64,000 bases of DNA from Perognathus longimembris pacificus. Its lineage: Eukaryota; Chordata; Mammalia; Rodentia; Heteromyidae. The position numbers were made by a program, and so were the translations under genes. This document shows, piece by piece, positions 34,150 through 45,663 of this stretch. How positions within the stretch are numbered: position 1 is the stretch's first letter; each line of letters opens with the position of its first letter. The notes beneath the pieces were generated by a model that worked only from the letters and a program-made list of their open reading frames with translations, had not been told where the DNA came from and searched no databases. Where the stretch lies: NCBI RefSeq assembly GCF_023159225.1, contig NC_063172.1:42227832-42291831 (forward strand). Direction: 5' to 3'.

Positions 34150-34495
34150 GAATAAACTTGTAGGCAAACTGTACCATAAAAAATGCCACAAGTGTAGTGG
34201 TTTAAAAAATAGACATGTGGTTTCTCACAGTCCTGGAGGTTTGAACTCCACTGCATCGGCAAATGGAGATTTATCTCAAGATGCAGTGAGGAGCCAGAGA
34301 GAAGAAAATTACTTTGGAGAAATAGTAAAAATAAGGGGCATTCTGACTAAACCAACCTAAGCATATTCTTATGGGAGACAAGCCACGGTAATCAGACACC
34401 AGTGGACCACCTGAAAGGTTGTAGAGACTAGGAAACCTGGACAGATGTGGAAGGTGATCCAATATCAAAGACAGGTATTCTAGGTAAACTTATTT
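34150..34495 (-). mobile_element. MLT1-like LTR relic (ERVL-MaLR), partial
   Basis: 'gtttctcacagtcctggagg' and neighbouring bases match the antisense of the MLT1 LTR 3' part; the rest is heavily diverged. Solo relic with no coding sequence. Assigned from memory of the LTR consensus. Confidence 0.5.
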
Positions 34496-34508
34496 AGCAG
34501 AGGTCTTT

Positions 34509-34645
34509 TTTTTTTTTGAATAATTACTTATTTACTGTCAAAGTGATGTACAGAGGGTTACAGTTTCATACGTAAGGCAATGGGTACATTTCTCGTACAA
34601 TTTGTTACCTCCTCCCTCATTTCCCCCTTTCCCCCTCCCCCTTTG
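34509..34645 (-). mobile_element. 137-bp L1 3' end with 12-bp TSD
   Basis: On the plus strand: T-run, 'tttactgtcaaagtgatg', then the pyrimidine tract ending ccccctcccccttt. It is flanked by gcagaggtcttt at 34497-34508 and 34646-34657. It is a severely 5'-truncated but bona fide L1 insertion, breaking inside the polypurine tract. Confidence 0.94.
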
Positions 34646-34814
34646 GCAGAGGTCTTTGGTACAACTGAGTTTTATAAGGAACTGCACAAAAACGCTTAGA
34701 TAAAAACCTGAACCTGAATAAAGTTAAGTTAAGCAAATTTTTGACACATTGGAGAATGTTGATCAAATGAATGACGACAACTGAATAATACAGTTAATTT
34801 ACATTCTTATGTCA

Positions 34815-35060
34815 GGCACCAGTAGTGGCTCAAGCATATAATCTTAACTATTCAGAAGCCTAAAGTCTGAGCATTGAGGCTTAATGTCAGCCAAACAGAT
34901 AAACCTGAGAGACCCTAATAACCAGAAATAATCAAATAACCAGGAAGAAAAAAAATAACCAGAAAATAATACAAGTGTAAAGCATCAGCCATTAACAAAA
35001 AAGCTGAGCAAGCACATGAAATCCTGAGTTCAAACCCCAATACTGGGGGTCGGAGGTGGG
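34815..35060 (+). mobile_element. Diverged B1-ID SINE
   Basis: 'caggcaccagtagtggctca' and 'ttaactattcagaagcct' mark the left half. 'aagctgagcaagcacatg' and 'gagttcaaaccccaatac' mark the right half; an A-rich insert lies between. Confidence 0.75.
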
Positions 35061-35740
35061 GGAGGGAAATCTATGTGCTACTAATATTCTTTAGAATTTT
35101 GTATGAATTACATTTTCGGCTTTGGTCAAGCTTTATCTTAAAGCAAAAACAGAGGGTATAAATTCCATAGTTTATTGAATAGATCAGAATCTTGCCAGAA
35201 AGAGGTTTTATTCTTTTCATATAAATATGTCTTATTTTAAGCTTATGAATATCAAAGACATAGAATGAATGTGAAGACTTAAAATTTTTTAAAAACACAA
35301 GATCAGAGCTCCAGAGGACCACAAAGCTGAATTACATTTTCAAAGTTCTCTAATAATTATTCTAGAAAAGGTATGTGGATATAGAAACAGAAGCATTATC
35401 TTGGAATACAGAGGAAATAGAGATACTCAATAAATTCAAGTTAGTAATCTATACACTTTTAAAGATATTAAACATTTCCTCTGTTGAATGGAATGGTAAA
35501 TTAAATAAAAGAAATAAAATGCAAAACAAAGCATCTGAATCCCCCCCCCCCCCCCGCATAAAATATATGAAGACAGGCAGATATGGGATTTCTTGCTTTA
35601 CTCATAAGTCCTTCACACTTCTTTAATTTCAACACTAATACACTCTTTGAATATAAAAATACAATCCTGTTGCTGTCAAAGCTGCTGTTTTCATTTCCAT
35701 TCGATTTTGTAGTCTGTTCATGAAACCCATAGGTTTTTTT
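35061..35740. other. Unassigned sequence with a poly-C run
   Basis: AT-rich apart from 15 consecutive Cs at 35541-35555. No gene recognised. Confidence 0.55.
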
Positions 35741-36144
35741 TTTCATGGTTTTTTAAAAAAATGTTATTGTCAAACTGATGTACAGAGAGGTTGCAGTATC
35801 ATACTAGGTATTGGATATATTTCTTGTACTGTTTGTTCCCTCCTCCCTCATTCCCCCTCCCCCCTCCCCCTTTCCCTTTCCTCCCATGAGTTGTTCAGTT
35901 GATTACACCAAACAGTTCTGCAAGTATTGCTTTTGTAGTCGCTTGTCTTTTTACCCTGTGTCTCTCTATTTTTGTATTCCCTTTCAGTTTCCTAGTTGTA
36001 ATACCAGTATACATGGTTTCCCATGTACTCAGATAAGATGAGAGTGCAGGTACAACCACAGGAAGGGGATACAAGAGGGTCATCAATAATAGAAGCTACA
36101 GTTTCACATCACATGTTGAAAGTAATTACAACAGTGATATAACA
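35741..36144 (-). mobile_element. L1 3'UTR, 3' part of a twin-primed minus-strand L1
   Basis: T-runs (35736-35760), then 'gttattgtcaaactgatg', a pyrimidine tract at about 35838-35885 and the rest of the 3'UTR. At 36144 it meets sequence in the other orientation which, in an intact L1, lies immediately upstream of where this piece starts. Confidence 0.92.
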
Positions 36145-36327
36145 AAAAAATTATACCAAGTGAAATGAGCCAGACCCAAAGAAACATGGACTCTATGGTC
36201 TCCCTCCTAGGGAATAATTAGCACAGGTTTAGGCTAGTCACAGCAGAGGATCACAACAGCCCAATAGCTATACCCTTATGAACACATAAGATGATGCTAA
36301 GTGAAATGAACTCCATGTTATGGAAAC
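36145..36327 (+). mobile_element. Inverted 5' segment of the same minus-strand L1
   Basis: The plus strand reads from the ORF2 end ('aagtgaaatgagccagaccc') into the early 3'UTR and stops at ttatggaaac. The minus piece next door starts with the very next part of the 3'UTR. The two are therefore halves of a single element with a 5' inversion. Confidence 0.92.
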
Positions 36328-39095
36328 CTGAAGGTTTTTGAGTTCCTGTTGTATCCTTAGGATGAACGATGAGCATAGACTTCACAGATAGACTCACTAA
36401 ATACATTTTCTTTTCTAAGTAAGCAAAGAAGGCCTCACCCTTTGCTAATTTATGTTTAGACTAAGAAGGCACTGTGATTGTATTCTGCTTGTTTCAGCAA
36501 ATCAAGACCAGGGTCAAGATAAAAGGTAACTTGGCTGCATAAAGCTAAGACATACCAACTCAGCAAATATTTTGGAATCTCTAGATTACTTAGTATATTG
36601 TGAGCACATTGTGATATATGCCATCCTATGAACTTCTGTGTTAACTCATATGAGCAAATTATGACAAATGACTTACATTGACTAATCTTTCACAAGCAGG
36701 GTTATGATCGATCTCATTTGTATGTTATTACTTGACTATTCCATTCTGAAAATTATGATTTTTACTCTATATGTAGAAATTGGTTTTGATTGCTGATATT
36801 TTCCATTGTATTGTATCTTTAGAGTGACTGCTAGACAGTTTTCTGTCAACATAACAAGATACTTGAAGTTGTTAACTAATAAAAACTAAAAGCTTACTTT
36901 GACTCCCATCTCTGGAACTCATTATCAAATTCCATGATAAAATGTTTGAGGCTGTGGTAGAGAAGCAACTGTGGCTGGGGTCCATTGTAGAGCAAAACTG
37001 TCCATCTGATCATGAGCCAGAGAACAAAACAGAAAAAGAGGAAGTGAACTAAGTCTTAAAATAGCCTTCAAGGGCACTCCCTTGATTACTGAGGACCTCC
37101 CACAAGGTTCTACTTTCTAGAGGTTCCTCCATTTCCCAGAGTTCCACCATAGGAACCAATAGTTTAACAGAAGGACCAGTGTGAGACATTCAAAAGTCAA
37201 ACAATAGCAATGACATTTCAACCAAAAGTTAATAGAAAATCTGATGTGTTAACACATACCTGTAAGTCCCTGTTATGGTTATGATAGAAAGATTGGCAGT
37301 GTGAGGCCAGAATGATCTACATACTGATATCCTTCCAATTAAATAAATTATTTTTAAAAACAATAATCCGTAAAGAATGAAAACCCCTGCCATACAACAA
37401 AATGGATGGAATTAGAGGACGTAAGTTAAAAAAGAAAAAGTTTCTGATGCATAAAGACAAGTAATGCATGTTCTGTGTCACATACGGAAGTGAAACCTTT
37501 GACCTGAATGACAAATGGTGATTAACAGCATTGGGAAGAGTGTGCAGTGGGGGACAGCCAATTAAAGGAGGTTTGCTTTGATTAGTGCACACTAGATACA
37601 CATACGGAAATATTCAAAAACCTATGATATATATAACACACATTAATAAAAATGTAATGAAATTGAACAATTCAAAGATCATTTGCGTGATGTGGCTTTT
37701 TGAAAAAGATAAAGTATGTCTTGAAAATTTATAATAATACATTCTTTTGCCTAAGGAAAGTTATCCTAATATATCTGAGCACCTATTACCCTTTGGCTTT
37801 TTACGTAAACAAATTACCCAGGTTTTCTCATCTGAATACCATCTCTGCCACTACCTACACATCCATCTTTCTGCCATCACCATCAATGAATAAACCTACG
37901 TTTTTACCATTAGGTCAGTAAGTACATATATATCAATTTTCATTTAGAAAAAGAAAAGATTCGTTCTTTAAAAACAACAGCCTGTTATTGCCAAGAGAGT
38001 AAGGACATATTCTCTGAAGAAAGAAGAAAAGTTAGCTATGAATATCACCGACATTTATGGCTACTAACATTTATTACCAAAAACAAAAGTCAGTCATCTA
38101 GAAGCAAAACAGATTCACAGTTGTTATGAAAAGTTTCTAGTAACTCTCCAGACTTTGATCTTGAAGAGCTTTCCCTTTCTTTCTATTTGAACTCCTCTTA
38201 CAAAGGGAATTAATGTCCCATATGGGAAGTGCTACTAAATTCTCCAAAGAGATAGTTTCAGCTAACCTAGGCCTCAACCCCTCTGACAGGTACCTAAATA
38301 GGCACATGGGGACAAATTCATGAGAACTGAGTATGATAATAATTCATTTTATTATAACTAGTATTTTCAGCTGTTACCAAAATATCTTTGAAGTACATCT
38401 GTCTCTTTTCATTACTATTAATGATACAGTACAAAAATAATGGGGATAGAGTTGCAATTGTCACTCAAACCAGACTTTTTTGATATTATTTTATTAATCC
38501 ACTTCAATGCACAGGAATAATCAGTCTCTAAACTGTCAAACCCTTTCAAGTGGATATTAATATAGCCTTAAATCAGAATGAGAGTATACTATCTAAAATG
38601 TCATAGTAGTTAGTAAGCACACAAAACGATGAGTCATTTCCATCAGTATAAAATTAAATCATGTTCAATGAAATAAACATTCTCTCTTCATTTCTTTACT
38701 ATATGTGAATTCATAATATATACATATCTCTAGATGTTATACTATGCCATATATAAGTTGTATGTGTACATGTTGTATATAAATTGTGTATATTAGTATT
38801 AATTGGTTAAACAAAGTGAGTTCCAAGTTGGACATGTATTTACTGTGCTTAACATATTACATGTATTAGTTAATGTTTAGTACATGTATTCCTTAATAGA
38901 GGTGCCCAGTTTTACTGATATTTGCCTCTAGAAACCAGCCAGAGTTGATCATGGCAATCACACAATAAAGTATCATATTTCTGGAAATATATCACAGACA
39001 GGACAAATTTTCCCTCCTATGTGTAAGACAGAACCAATTTATAACTATATATGTAAATATACATAGGGTCATTCATATGCATACATACAAAACAT
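36328..39095. other. Unassigned sequence (2.8 kb)
   Basis: Mostly unique and AT-rich. 36835-37200 ('cttcaagggcactcccttga', 'ggttctactttctagaggtt') resembles an ancient LTR or DNA repeat that I cannot name with confidence. No gene recognised. Confidence 0.45.
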
Positions 39096-39099
39096 ATTA

Positions 39100-39408
39100 A
39101 CCGTGCAGGGGAGGATACTAATGGTGTAACACCTTTGAACCACTAACTTACAGTTTAACAACAACAACAAAATTCCAGGAAGTTGGAAGATATGATTGGG
39201 GGGAGGGTGACTTAAGGAAAGGAGATGAAGTGTAGGTGAATTCAGTGAAGATACCTAATGTACATATGTGAAAATGGAAACAGGTAACTGAAAGGCTAGA
39301 TGAGAAAATGGTGAAAAGGGTGACATTGATCAGGATGCAATGTCCTCACAAACTGAAATGTTGAAGTGAAACCTCTTTGTAAAACTACTTAAAGATAATA
39401 AACAAACA
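39100..39408 (+). mobile_element. Old L1 3' end, second 3'UTR family
   Basis: 'gattggggggagggtgac', 'tgacattgatcaggatgc', 'cctctttgtaaaactactta' and 'aagataataaac' in order. The same terminus occurs at 18200-18362 and, antisense, at 31105. Confidence 0.8.
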
Positions 39409-40732
39409 GCCTCTGTTTTCTTTGTTTTGACTTCCAGGTGTCATCATTAGTTCTGTCACTTTTAATATATTGTTTGTAATGACAAGAACTGGACTATGAA
39501 TTTCTTTCAGAATTCCCTAAGAGTAGACCCAAGATATTCTTGTTACATAATATAAAATTTGATCTTCTTATTTTCACAGTTTCTTTTTAGCTTGAGAGAG
39601 CTGAATCCTTGCTTACTAATGCTATTTTAGCTAGTGGTTAGATTTACCATCCTCTAAAGTATGCATCTTCCTTTTAGCAATGACTTCATCGAGCTGGTAG
39701 ATTGAAATCTTACATGCATGTAGCAGCAACCCTGCACTTTTCCTCCCTAGAATTTGTTCTCCTGATGAAGCATTGTGTACAAACAAAATTCCTAGTATAT
39801 CCAAGAATTTCTCATAGTTTCCAAAACTAGACATATGCTAGTTTATCTTTCAAAAGTTGATATCTTTAAAAGAGTCAATACTTGACACTTTCCTGATCTT
39901 TAAAACAAAACTGGTAAGGGACTTTGTGAACGATCTGGCACTGAACAACATCAGGACTTACAAATTCTCTTTTCATAACATTTGAGAGAACAACCAAATT
40001 GATGAATAAGTGTGTGCAAATAAAAGGCACAAATACATAACAAATTTTCTAACTTAGTTGTGAAAGCTGCTGAGCATTAATGATGCATTGTAATTTAAAA
40101 TAAATATATGGAAAATTCTAGGATCAACAACAGTGAGAGCTTTGGCTGTTTGGTTTACTATTTGCTGGACACAATGAAATATATGGAAAAATTAAGCATA
40201 CCTAAAATATATTTGTTAAGGTGGGGAGTTGCACATGTAAAGAACCTAGTTTACTAGAAACCTCCAAGCTATCCTTTTCCATTTCTCCTCCAATCATCTT
40301 TTTGCCTTGTTATTTGAAAACAAAGCCCAAATTTGCTTAAGGCTAGAGGGAAAAGTGCATGCTTATTCATGGCCAAGTAAACCATGAATCATCTTAAATA
40401 CTTTTAGAATAATCCATATTACATTTAAATAATAATCTTACTATGAGATATTTCTTTGACGGGCCCAAAGAAATTACATCCATTTTGAATCATCTGTAGT
40501 CTGCCATATTGTCATATAAAGAAAATAGCACACTGCCTTACAGATGATGTTTACTAACGGATTCAGGCTTTGGTTACCAGTAGACCACTGAGAAATTAGT
40601 ACCACTCCTCATACAAGTACTAAAGAAATAATTTACTATGTAAAGAACATCCCAGGCTAGTTATAGCTTCATGCTCTTACTGTTAAATTATTACTTGGAT
40701 GCATTCATTCATTGCTGTACATTTTAGAAATT
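39409..40732. other. Unassigned sequence
   Basis: AT-rich, unique-looking; no feature recognised. Confidence 0.5.
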
Positions 40733-40905
40733 GTTTGATTATAGCTACAGCAAATGAGGGAAACCATGCAACCTCTGTTTCTGCATTGATCCATGGAGGG
40801 GTATCTGGACTGATTCCATACTTTGGTTATGGTAAATAATGAAGCAATAAAAGTGGTTATGCTGGGGACTTTACTGTGGCTTGTTTGCACTCTATTGAAT
40901 AAACA
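40733..40905 (-). mobile_element. Old L1 ORF2 C-terminal fragment
   Basis: The minus strand reads TFIASLFTITKVWNQSRYPS, the ORF2 C-terminal landmark, with stops on each side. Confidence 0.85.
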
Positions 40906-41019
40906 GCCTGGACAGTAAGCCAGGGGCTTCAAACAAATTAACTGAAGTAGAATAGATCTCAACTGGTGTAATTCTTTAAATCAATCAATCAATCAATAAA
41001 AGAAATCAAAGCCCAGCAA

Positions 41020-41480
41020 TATAAGTACCAGGAAATGAGTACTCAAGGGTAAGGTAAGGTCAAGGGAAGAGAGATAGAAGAATGAATTGAGAAAGTGGAG
41101 AGAATTCAGGTAAAAATTCATTATATATACCACAGAACTGCAGGGATGGGGAAGAATTTGAAGCGATGATGCAGATCAAGGTGCATTGTACACATAAAGA
41201 ATTTTCTTCAGGGCTGGGGATATAGCCTAGTGGCAAGAGTGCCTGCCTCGGATATACGAGGCCCTAGGTTCGATTCCCCAGCACCACATATACAGAAAAC
41301 GGCCAGAAGCGGCGCTGTGGCTCAAGTGGCGGAGTGCTAGCCTTGAGCGGGAAGAAGCCAGGGACAGTGCTCAGGCCCGGAGTCCAAGGCCCAGGACTGG
41401 CCAAAAAAAAAAAAAAAAGAAAAAGAAAAAAGAATTTTCTTCAAAGGCAAACATTTTAAATATATAACTTAAGATAAGTA
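41020..41480 (+). mobile_element. Old L1 3' end split by a SINE
   Basis: Purine-rich 3'UTR (41025-41110), then 'atgcagatcaaggtgcattg', interrupted by the SINE at 41211, with 'cttaagataagtaag' after it. Second 3'UTR family. Confidence 0.7.
41211..41428 (+). mobile_element. Young IDL-Geo SINE with 15-bp TSD
   Basis: Nearly ideal IDL-Geo: A box tagcctagtgg (41223-41233) and B box ggttcgattcc (41268-41278) in the left monomer, a right monomer with many intact CpGs ('agaagcggcgctgtgg', 'gtggcggagtgctagc'), and an A-rich tail. It is flanked by aaagaattttcttca at 41196-41210 and 41429-41443, without mismatch. The pol III boxes look intact. Confidence 0.97.
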
Positions 41481-41931
41481 AGTGTAAGGCTGCCATATTT
41501 TGCATGTCCGAGTCAGAGTAGCTTGTTAAGATATTTTCCCTACCCAACAACAAGCAAATACAGCAGCAGACCTTGCAAGTTTTCAGGAAGACAAACCAGG
41601 TTATTAACAAAGAAATAAAAATCAACCTAGTATGAAGCTTTTCATTTGTACCATGAGATGCTATACAATAATATAAAATTTACAACTTTCAATTAAAAAA
41701 AAAGATTTTGAGCTTGGAATTCCTGAGTCTCTTGAAGTACAAAGGATCTAACTCTAATCATTGGTATAAGGAATGATCTAATAAAATATATGCTATGCTC
41801 AGCCTTATGTTTAAAATATAATAACAAGTGGTAACGTTTTTGCATGCATCAATCAATGTTTTAAAATTGAAGCAAAAAAAAATTTTGTAACCAATTGTTT
41901 AAGTGATTAGGAAAAGCAGCCTTTGAGACTG
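41481..41931. other. Unassigned AT-rich sequence
   Basis: No feature recognised. Confidence 0.5.
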
Positions 41932-42155
41932 GGTGTAGTGTCCCACGTCTATAATCCTACCTGCTCAGGAGGCTGAGATCTCAGAATTGCAGCTTAAAGA
42001 TAGGCCAGGAAGACAAAACTAAGAGATTCTTATCTCCATTTAGCCAGCAAAAAGCTAAACGTGAAGGAATGGATGAAGCAGTAAAGCAGAAGAAAAAAAA
42101 AAAAAGGCCAAGTGAGAGTTTGAGACTCTGGGTTCAAGCCCCAGTACAAACATAC
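41932..42155 (+). mobile_element. B1-ID SINE
   Basis: 'gactgggtgtagtgtccc', 'ctgctcaggaggctgagatc' (B1-like left), then 'gcagtaaagcagaag', an A-run and 'ctgggttcaagccccagtac' (right end). Confidence 0.82.
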
Positions 42156-42690
42156 ATGAACAAAAACAAACAAGAAACAAAAAAACAAGAGAAAAAAATA
42201 ATTTTGAATACAAGGTATTGGAGAAAAGATACACCAAAATAATTTGCTGTAATTAACTACCTGTGTTGTTCCTATATACACCTTAATTTTCAAACAAATT
42301 TCTATCCTTGATCCAGAGATTCAACAGTTTACTAACTGAAAGATAGATAAAAATTTTTCACTGCTGTTTCCCATTTTAGTCAAGTTATTTTTCCACAGAG
42401 AATCCATATTTCCTCTATTTTTGATTCCCTTAGCCTACAAAGCTACATCCAGCTGATACATCAAAATCTCTTATTCTCCAGTGAGAATACTCCATCTATC
42501 CTTAATTCTACAAACAACACACTTTCTGCCACAACCAAATCTACTTTAAACTGTTTTAAAAACTCTCATGTAAACACTAAAGGCTCTTTTCATATCAGCT
42601 TGATCTAAATTTCTATTGCACTTAATTACTACCTGATTTTACTTCATTGTCTTCTTATTTTCTTGCTTTCAGGAAGTTACCTAGTCCACA
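42156..42690. other. Unassigned AT-rich sequence
   Basis: No feature recognised. Confidence 0.5.
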
Positions 42691-42691
42691 C

Positions 42692-42895
42692 TTTAAAAAA
42701 AATTGCCAGTTCTGGGGCTTGGACACAGTGCCTGAGCACTGTTCCCTGCTTTCTTTTTGCTCAAGGCTAGCACTCTACCACTTGAGCCACAGCACCACTT
42801 CCAGCTTTTTCTGTTTATGTGGTGCTAAAGAATCGAACCCAGGGCTTTTTGCATGCTAAGCAAGCACTATACCTCAGCCACATTCCTAGCCCACT
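42692..42895 (-). mobile_element. IDL-Geo SINE
   Basis: Plus-strand order: 'attgccagttctggggcttg', 'cagtgcctgagcactgttcc', 'ctaccacttgagccacagca', then the reversed ID-like half ending 'attcctagccca'. Confidence 0.9.
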
Positions 42896-43000
42896 TATTT
42901 TTTTTCTTTCCATTTTTTTATTGTCAAAATGTGATAGAGAGGGGTTACAGATTTGTATGAAAGGCAGTGAGTACATTTCTTGTTCTACTTGTAATTTTTA
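42896..43000 (-). mobile_element. Short L1 3' end
   Basis: 'tttttattgtcaaaatgtga', 'gaggggttacagatttgta' and 'gtgagtacatttcttgttct' are the antisense L1 terminus. It directly abuts the IDL-Geo element. Confidence 0.85.
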
Positions 43001-43096
43001 AGTAAATCTTTTGACAAAGCACATTGGACATATTTCTGGCATTAATAGTGTATTGGGTATATGTAAATGATATTTGAAATTCAAAGAAAATTCCAT

Positions 43097-43312
43097 AGCC
43101 AGGCTCTGGTGGCTCATACCTGAAATCTTAGCTACTCATGAAGGTGAGATAGGAATCCTTCAGGCTTTTATCTCCAATTAACTACCAAAAAGGCTGAAAA
43201 TGGAGCAGTAGCTCAATTGATAGAGTGTTAGCCTTGAGCAATAAAGCTTAGTACAGCACACAGTCTCTGAGTTCAAGCCCCAGGACTGGCACTCCCTACC
43301 CCCCAAAAAAAG
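43097..43312 (+). mobile_element. B1-ID SINE
   Basis: 'gccaggctctggtggctcat', 'cttagctactcatgaaggtg' (left), 'ctccaattaactaccaaaaa' linker, 'gagcagtagctcaattgata' and 'gagttcaagccccaggactg' (right). Confidence 0.88.
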
Positions 43313-44411
43313 AAAAGAAGAAAATACGAGGGCAACATTCTTTTAATATAACCTGGAAATAAACGTATTAAAATATCTAATGTTCTGTAACTACAGAAAT
43401 CAGTTTCTGGTGACGGTTCTCTCATATTTAATACTCCCAAATAGTTGGTAGCTTTTGTATAGGTTATATCAATTAAAACAATGGTTAATTCACTTCAAAA
43501 AGGCCACAAAAATTGTACAGAGATAATGATTCAGAGTTCACTAAACTAAAAACTATTTTTCTTGTGGCTATAAATAGGAGTAATCTATTATAAACAGACA
43601 TGAATCTATTGACATTGGGACCATGAAAAACAACTCCTTATCCTAGAAGTCAGAATAGTAATTGTAAGAATCTTAGTATACAGCATGCACAATAGCGTAG
43701 TATTACTTTACATGATTTATACTCTTTTCCCAAAAGAATTTGTAATAATGTTCGATAATAAATAATAACCTGTAGGGCATGTATAAATGGAAGTGGAATG
43801 TAGAGCAGTATTTTACTGGAGAGTCAACTCCACAGGCTAAATTGATCTACGTTGATTACTTTTGCCTGTACAATTTGTTTCTGCAGATAATAGCATAAAC
43901 TCCAACCCTACTCCCCCAAACTGCCAACCTCAATTGACTTCTCTGTTTACACTGACTATTATTAGATGCTAAAAAAGGGAAACACTTTAGTCAACCAACA
44001 CTTCTCACCTATGGTGTAAGTGCTTTCCAAAAATAAAGCAACCTATTGAGAGAAATGCATTACCACACCATGTAATTAAAGGTGTTGTGATAACAGATCA
44101 GGTTTAGTTTTGTAGCACTTGATTTTTTAATTTAATTTTATTTATAATTGTGGTGTTATAACCAGGAGAATTTAACAATGAAGAGTAACAACTTTGCGTT
44201 TCATATATTTCTTTTAAAAATTATACCATAAATGATAATAAAAGAATTGTTTCTATAACATCATGAAATGTTATATGTAAAATCTGAAATAGTTTGTTTT
44301 AAATCTTTAAAATGTTTAAAAAGTTTAGAAGATAAGAAGAAAATCCATCAAAACCTTATTCAATTTTAAAAAGTTGACATTTCTGCTAAACTCAATACCT
44401 GTTCATCTTGG
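43313..44411. other. Unassigned AT-rich sequence (1.1 kb)
   Basis: No repeat or gene recognised. Confidence 0.5.
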
Positions 44412-44870
44412 TCAGTATAACTCCATGTTACAGAAACAAGAGTTATACCACTATTGTAATTATTATCAACATGCCGTGTGAAACTGTAACTTTGTATTTT
44501 TTTTGTATTTTCTTGTCTGTTTGTTTGATTGTTTTGTTTCTCTTGTATTCCCTGCTTGTGTCTGTACCCCTGCTATCACTGTATCTCATCTGAGTTCCCT
44601 GCATACTGTTTATATTGGTATTAGAACTGGGGAAGGGAAAGCGAATACCAAAACTGAGAGACAAAAGACAAAAAGACAAACCATTCAAAAAGCAACACCT
44701 AGAAAACATTTGGTGTAAACCAACTGCACAACTCTTAGGAGGAGAGTGAAAGGGGGAGGGTGGCATTGAGGGAGGAGATAACAAGTTGAAAAAGAAATGT
44801 ACTCACTGCCTTACATATGAATCTGTAACTCCTCTGTACCACACTTTGACAATAAAGAAAAAAGTTGAAT
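44412..44870 (+). mobile_element. 5'-truncated L1 3'UTR
   Basis: It starts at 'ataactccatgttacagaaa', with a polypurine tract at about 44738-44782 and terminus gacaataaag with an A-rich tail. A T-rich expansion lies near 44490-44545. Confidence 0.9.
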
Positions 44871-44939
44871 AAAATTTTTAAAAAATAAATGTGAAAAAAG
44901 TCATTTTATATGATATACATCATATATCATATAATATAT

Positions 44940-44996
44940 GATACATATATACATATATGATACATATATACATATATGATACATATATACATATAT
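44940..44996. repeat. 19-bp TA-rich tandem repeat, three units
   Basis: The unit gatacatatatacatatat starts at 44940, 44959 and 44978 with no mismatch. Related ATAT sequence on both sides extends the region to about 44920-45005. The unit is largely self-complementary. Confidence 0.95.
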
Positions 44997-45005
44997 AATA
45001 TACAT

Positions 45006-45594
45006 AGTGGCCATTATGATGGCAAATGTCTGGTGCTCCCAGACTGCTGGAGCATTCCTTCAGGAACCAGTGATGCTTTGGTTCAAAAGTAGTCCACACT
45101 TCAAAAGAAAAAAAAAAAGTCCTCTATGAACTTCCACCTTCTGGTTTCTTTCAGAAGTTTGTCTACTAAAATACTCATTGCAGTATATTAATATGAACTA
45201 TATTAATAGTTCAACATATATATTTGAAATAAGGTAGAATTAAAGTGGCAATACATTATATGAACTTTCCCTCATTTGCAGATGTATTTTTTTTCAAAAT
45301 TCATACCAAAATAAAGATAACTGTAATGAGTATAAGAAAAAAAATGTTGTCCATGCTTCTGGCATAAAAGAAGTCTGTTAGCCTGGCTCGCAGTCTTTTG
45401 CTCAAGGTAGTCAGGGTCCCAGGAAAGGGTCTAAGAGCTGTCCACTAAAGAACCAACTCTCCAGCTCCCAACAACTTAGCACACTTAAAGGGAAAATAAA
45501 ATTTTAAAAATGTTCTTACAATAATGACTTATCACTAGCAGTATTTAAGAGTAGTTAGCAGTGGTCTAAGGGGACACCATACCATGTATTTTCT
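45006..45594. other. Unassigned AT-rich sequence
   Basis: No feature recognised. Confidence 0.5.
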
Positions 45595-45663
45595 TTTCTT
45601 TTCTTTTTTATTTTTATTGTCCAGATGATGTATAGAGGTGTTACAGTTACATAAGTGAGGTAG
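45595..45663 (-). mobile_element. Host L1 3' tail, part 1 (split by a twin-primed L1)
   Basis: T-rich head, then 'tttattgtccagatgatg' and 'gttacagttacataagtg', the antisense L1 terminus. It breaks at cataagtgaggtag (45650-45663) and resumes at 47410 with the matching cacaagttaggtag. Confidence 0.9.

Noticed and set aside
35715..36345. TSD for the twin-primed L1 (aaacccataggttttt versus aaacctgaaggttttt)
   Set aside because: Three mismatches and T-run ambiguity; too weak to claim.
36835..37260. Named LTR or DNA transposon
   Set aside because: Some phrases look like an ancient repeat, but I could not match enough of it to name a family.
41211..41300. tRNA gene
   Set aside because: A and B boxes are present but the sequence is the tRNA-derived left half of a SINE; no cloverleaf ending or anticodon arm holds.
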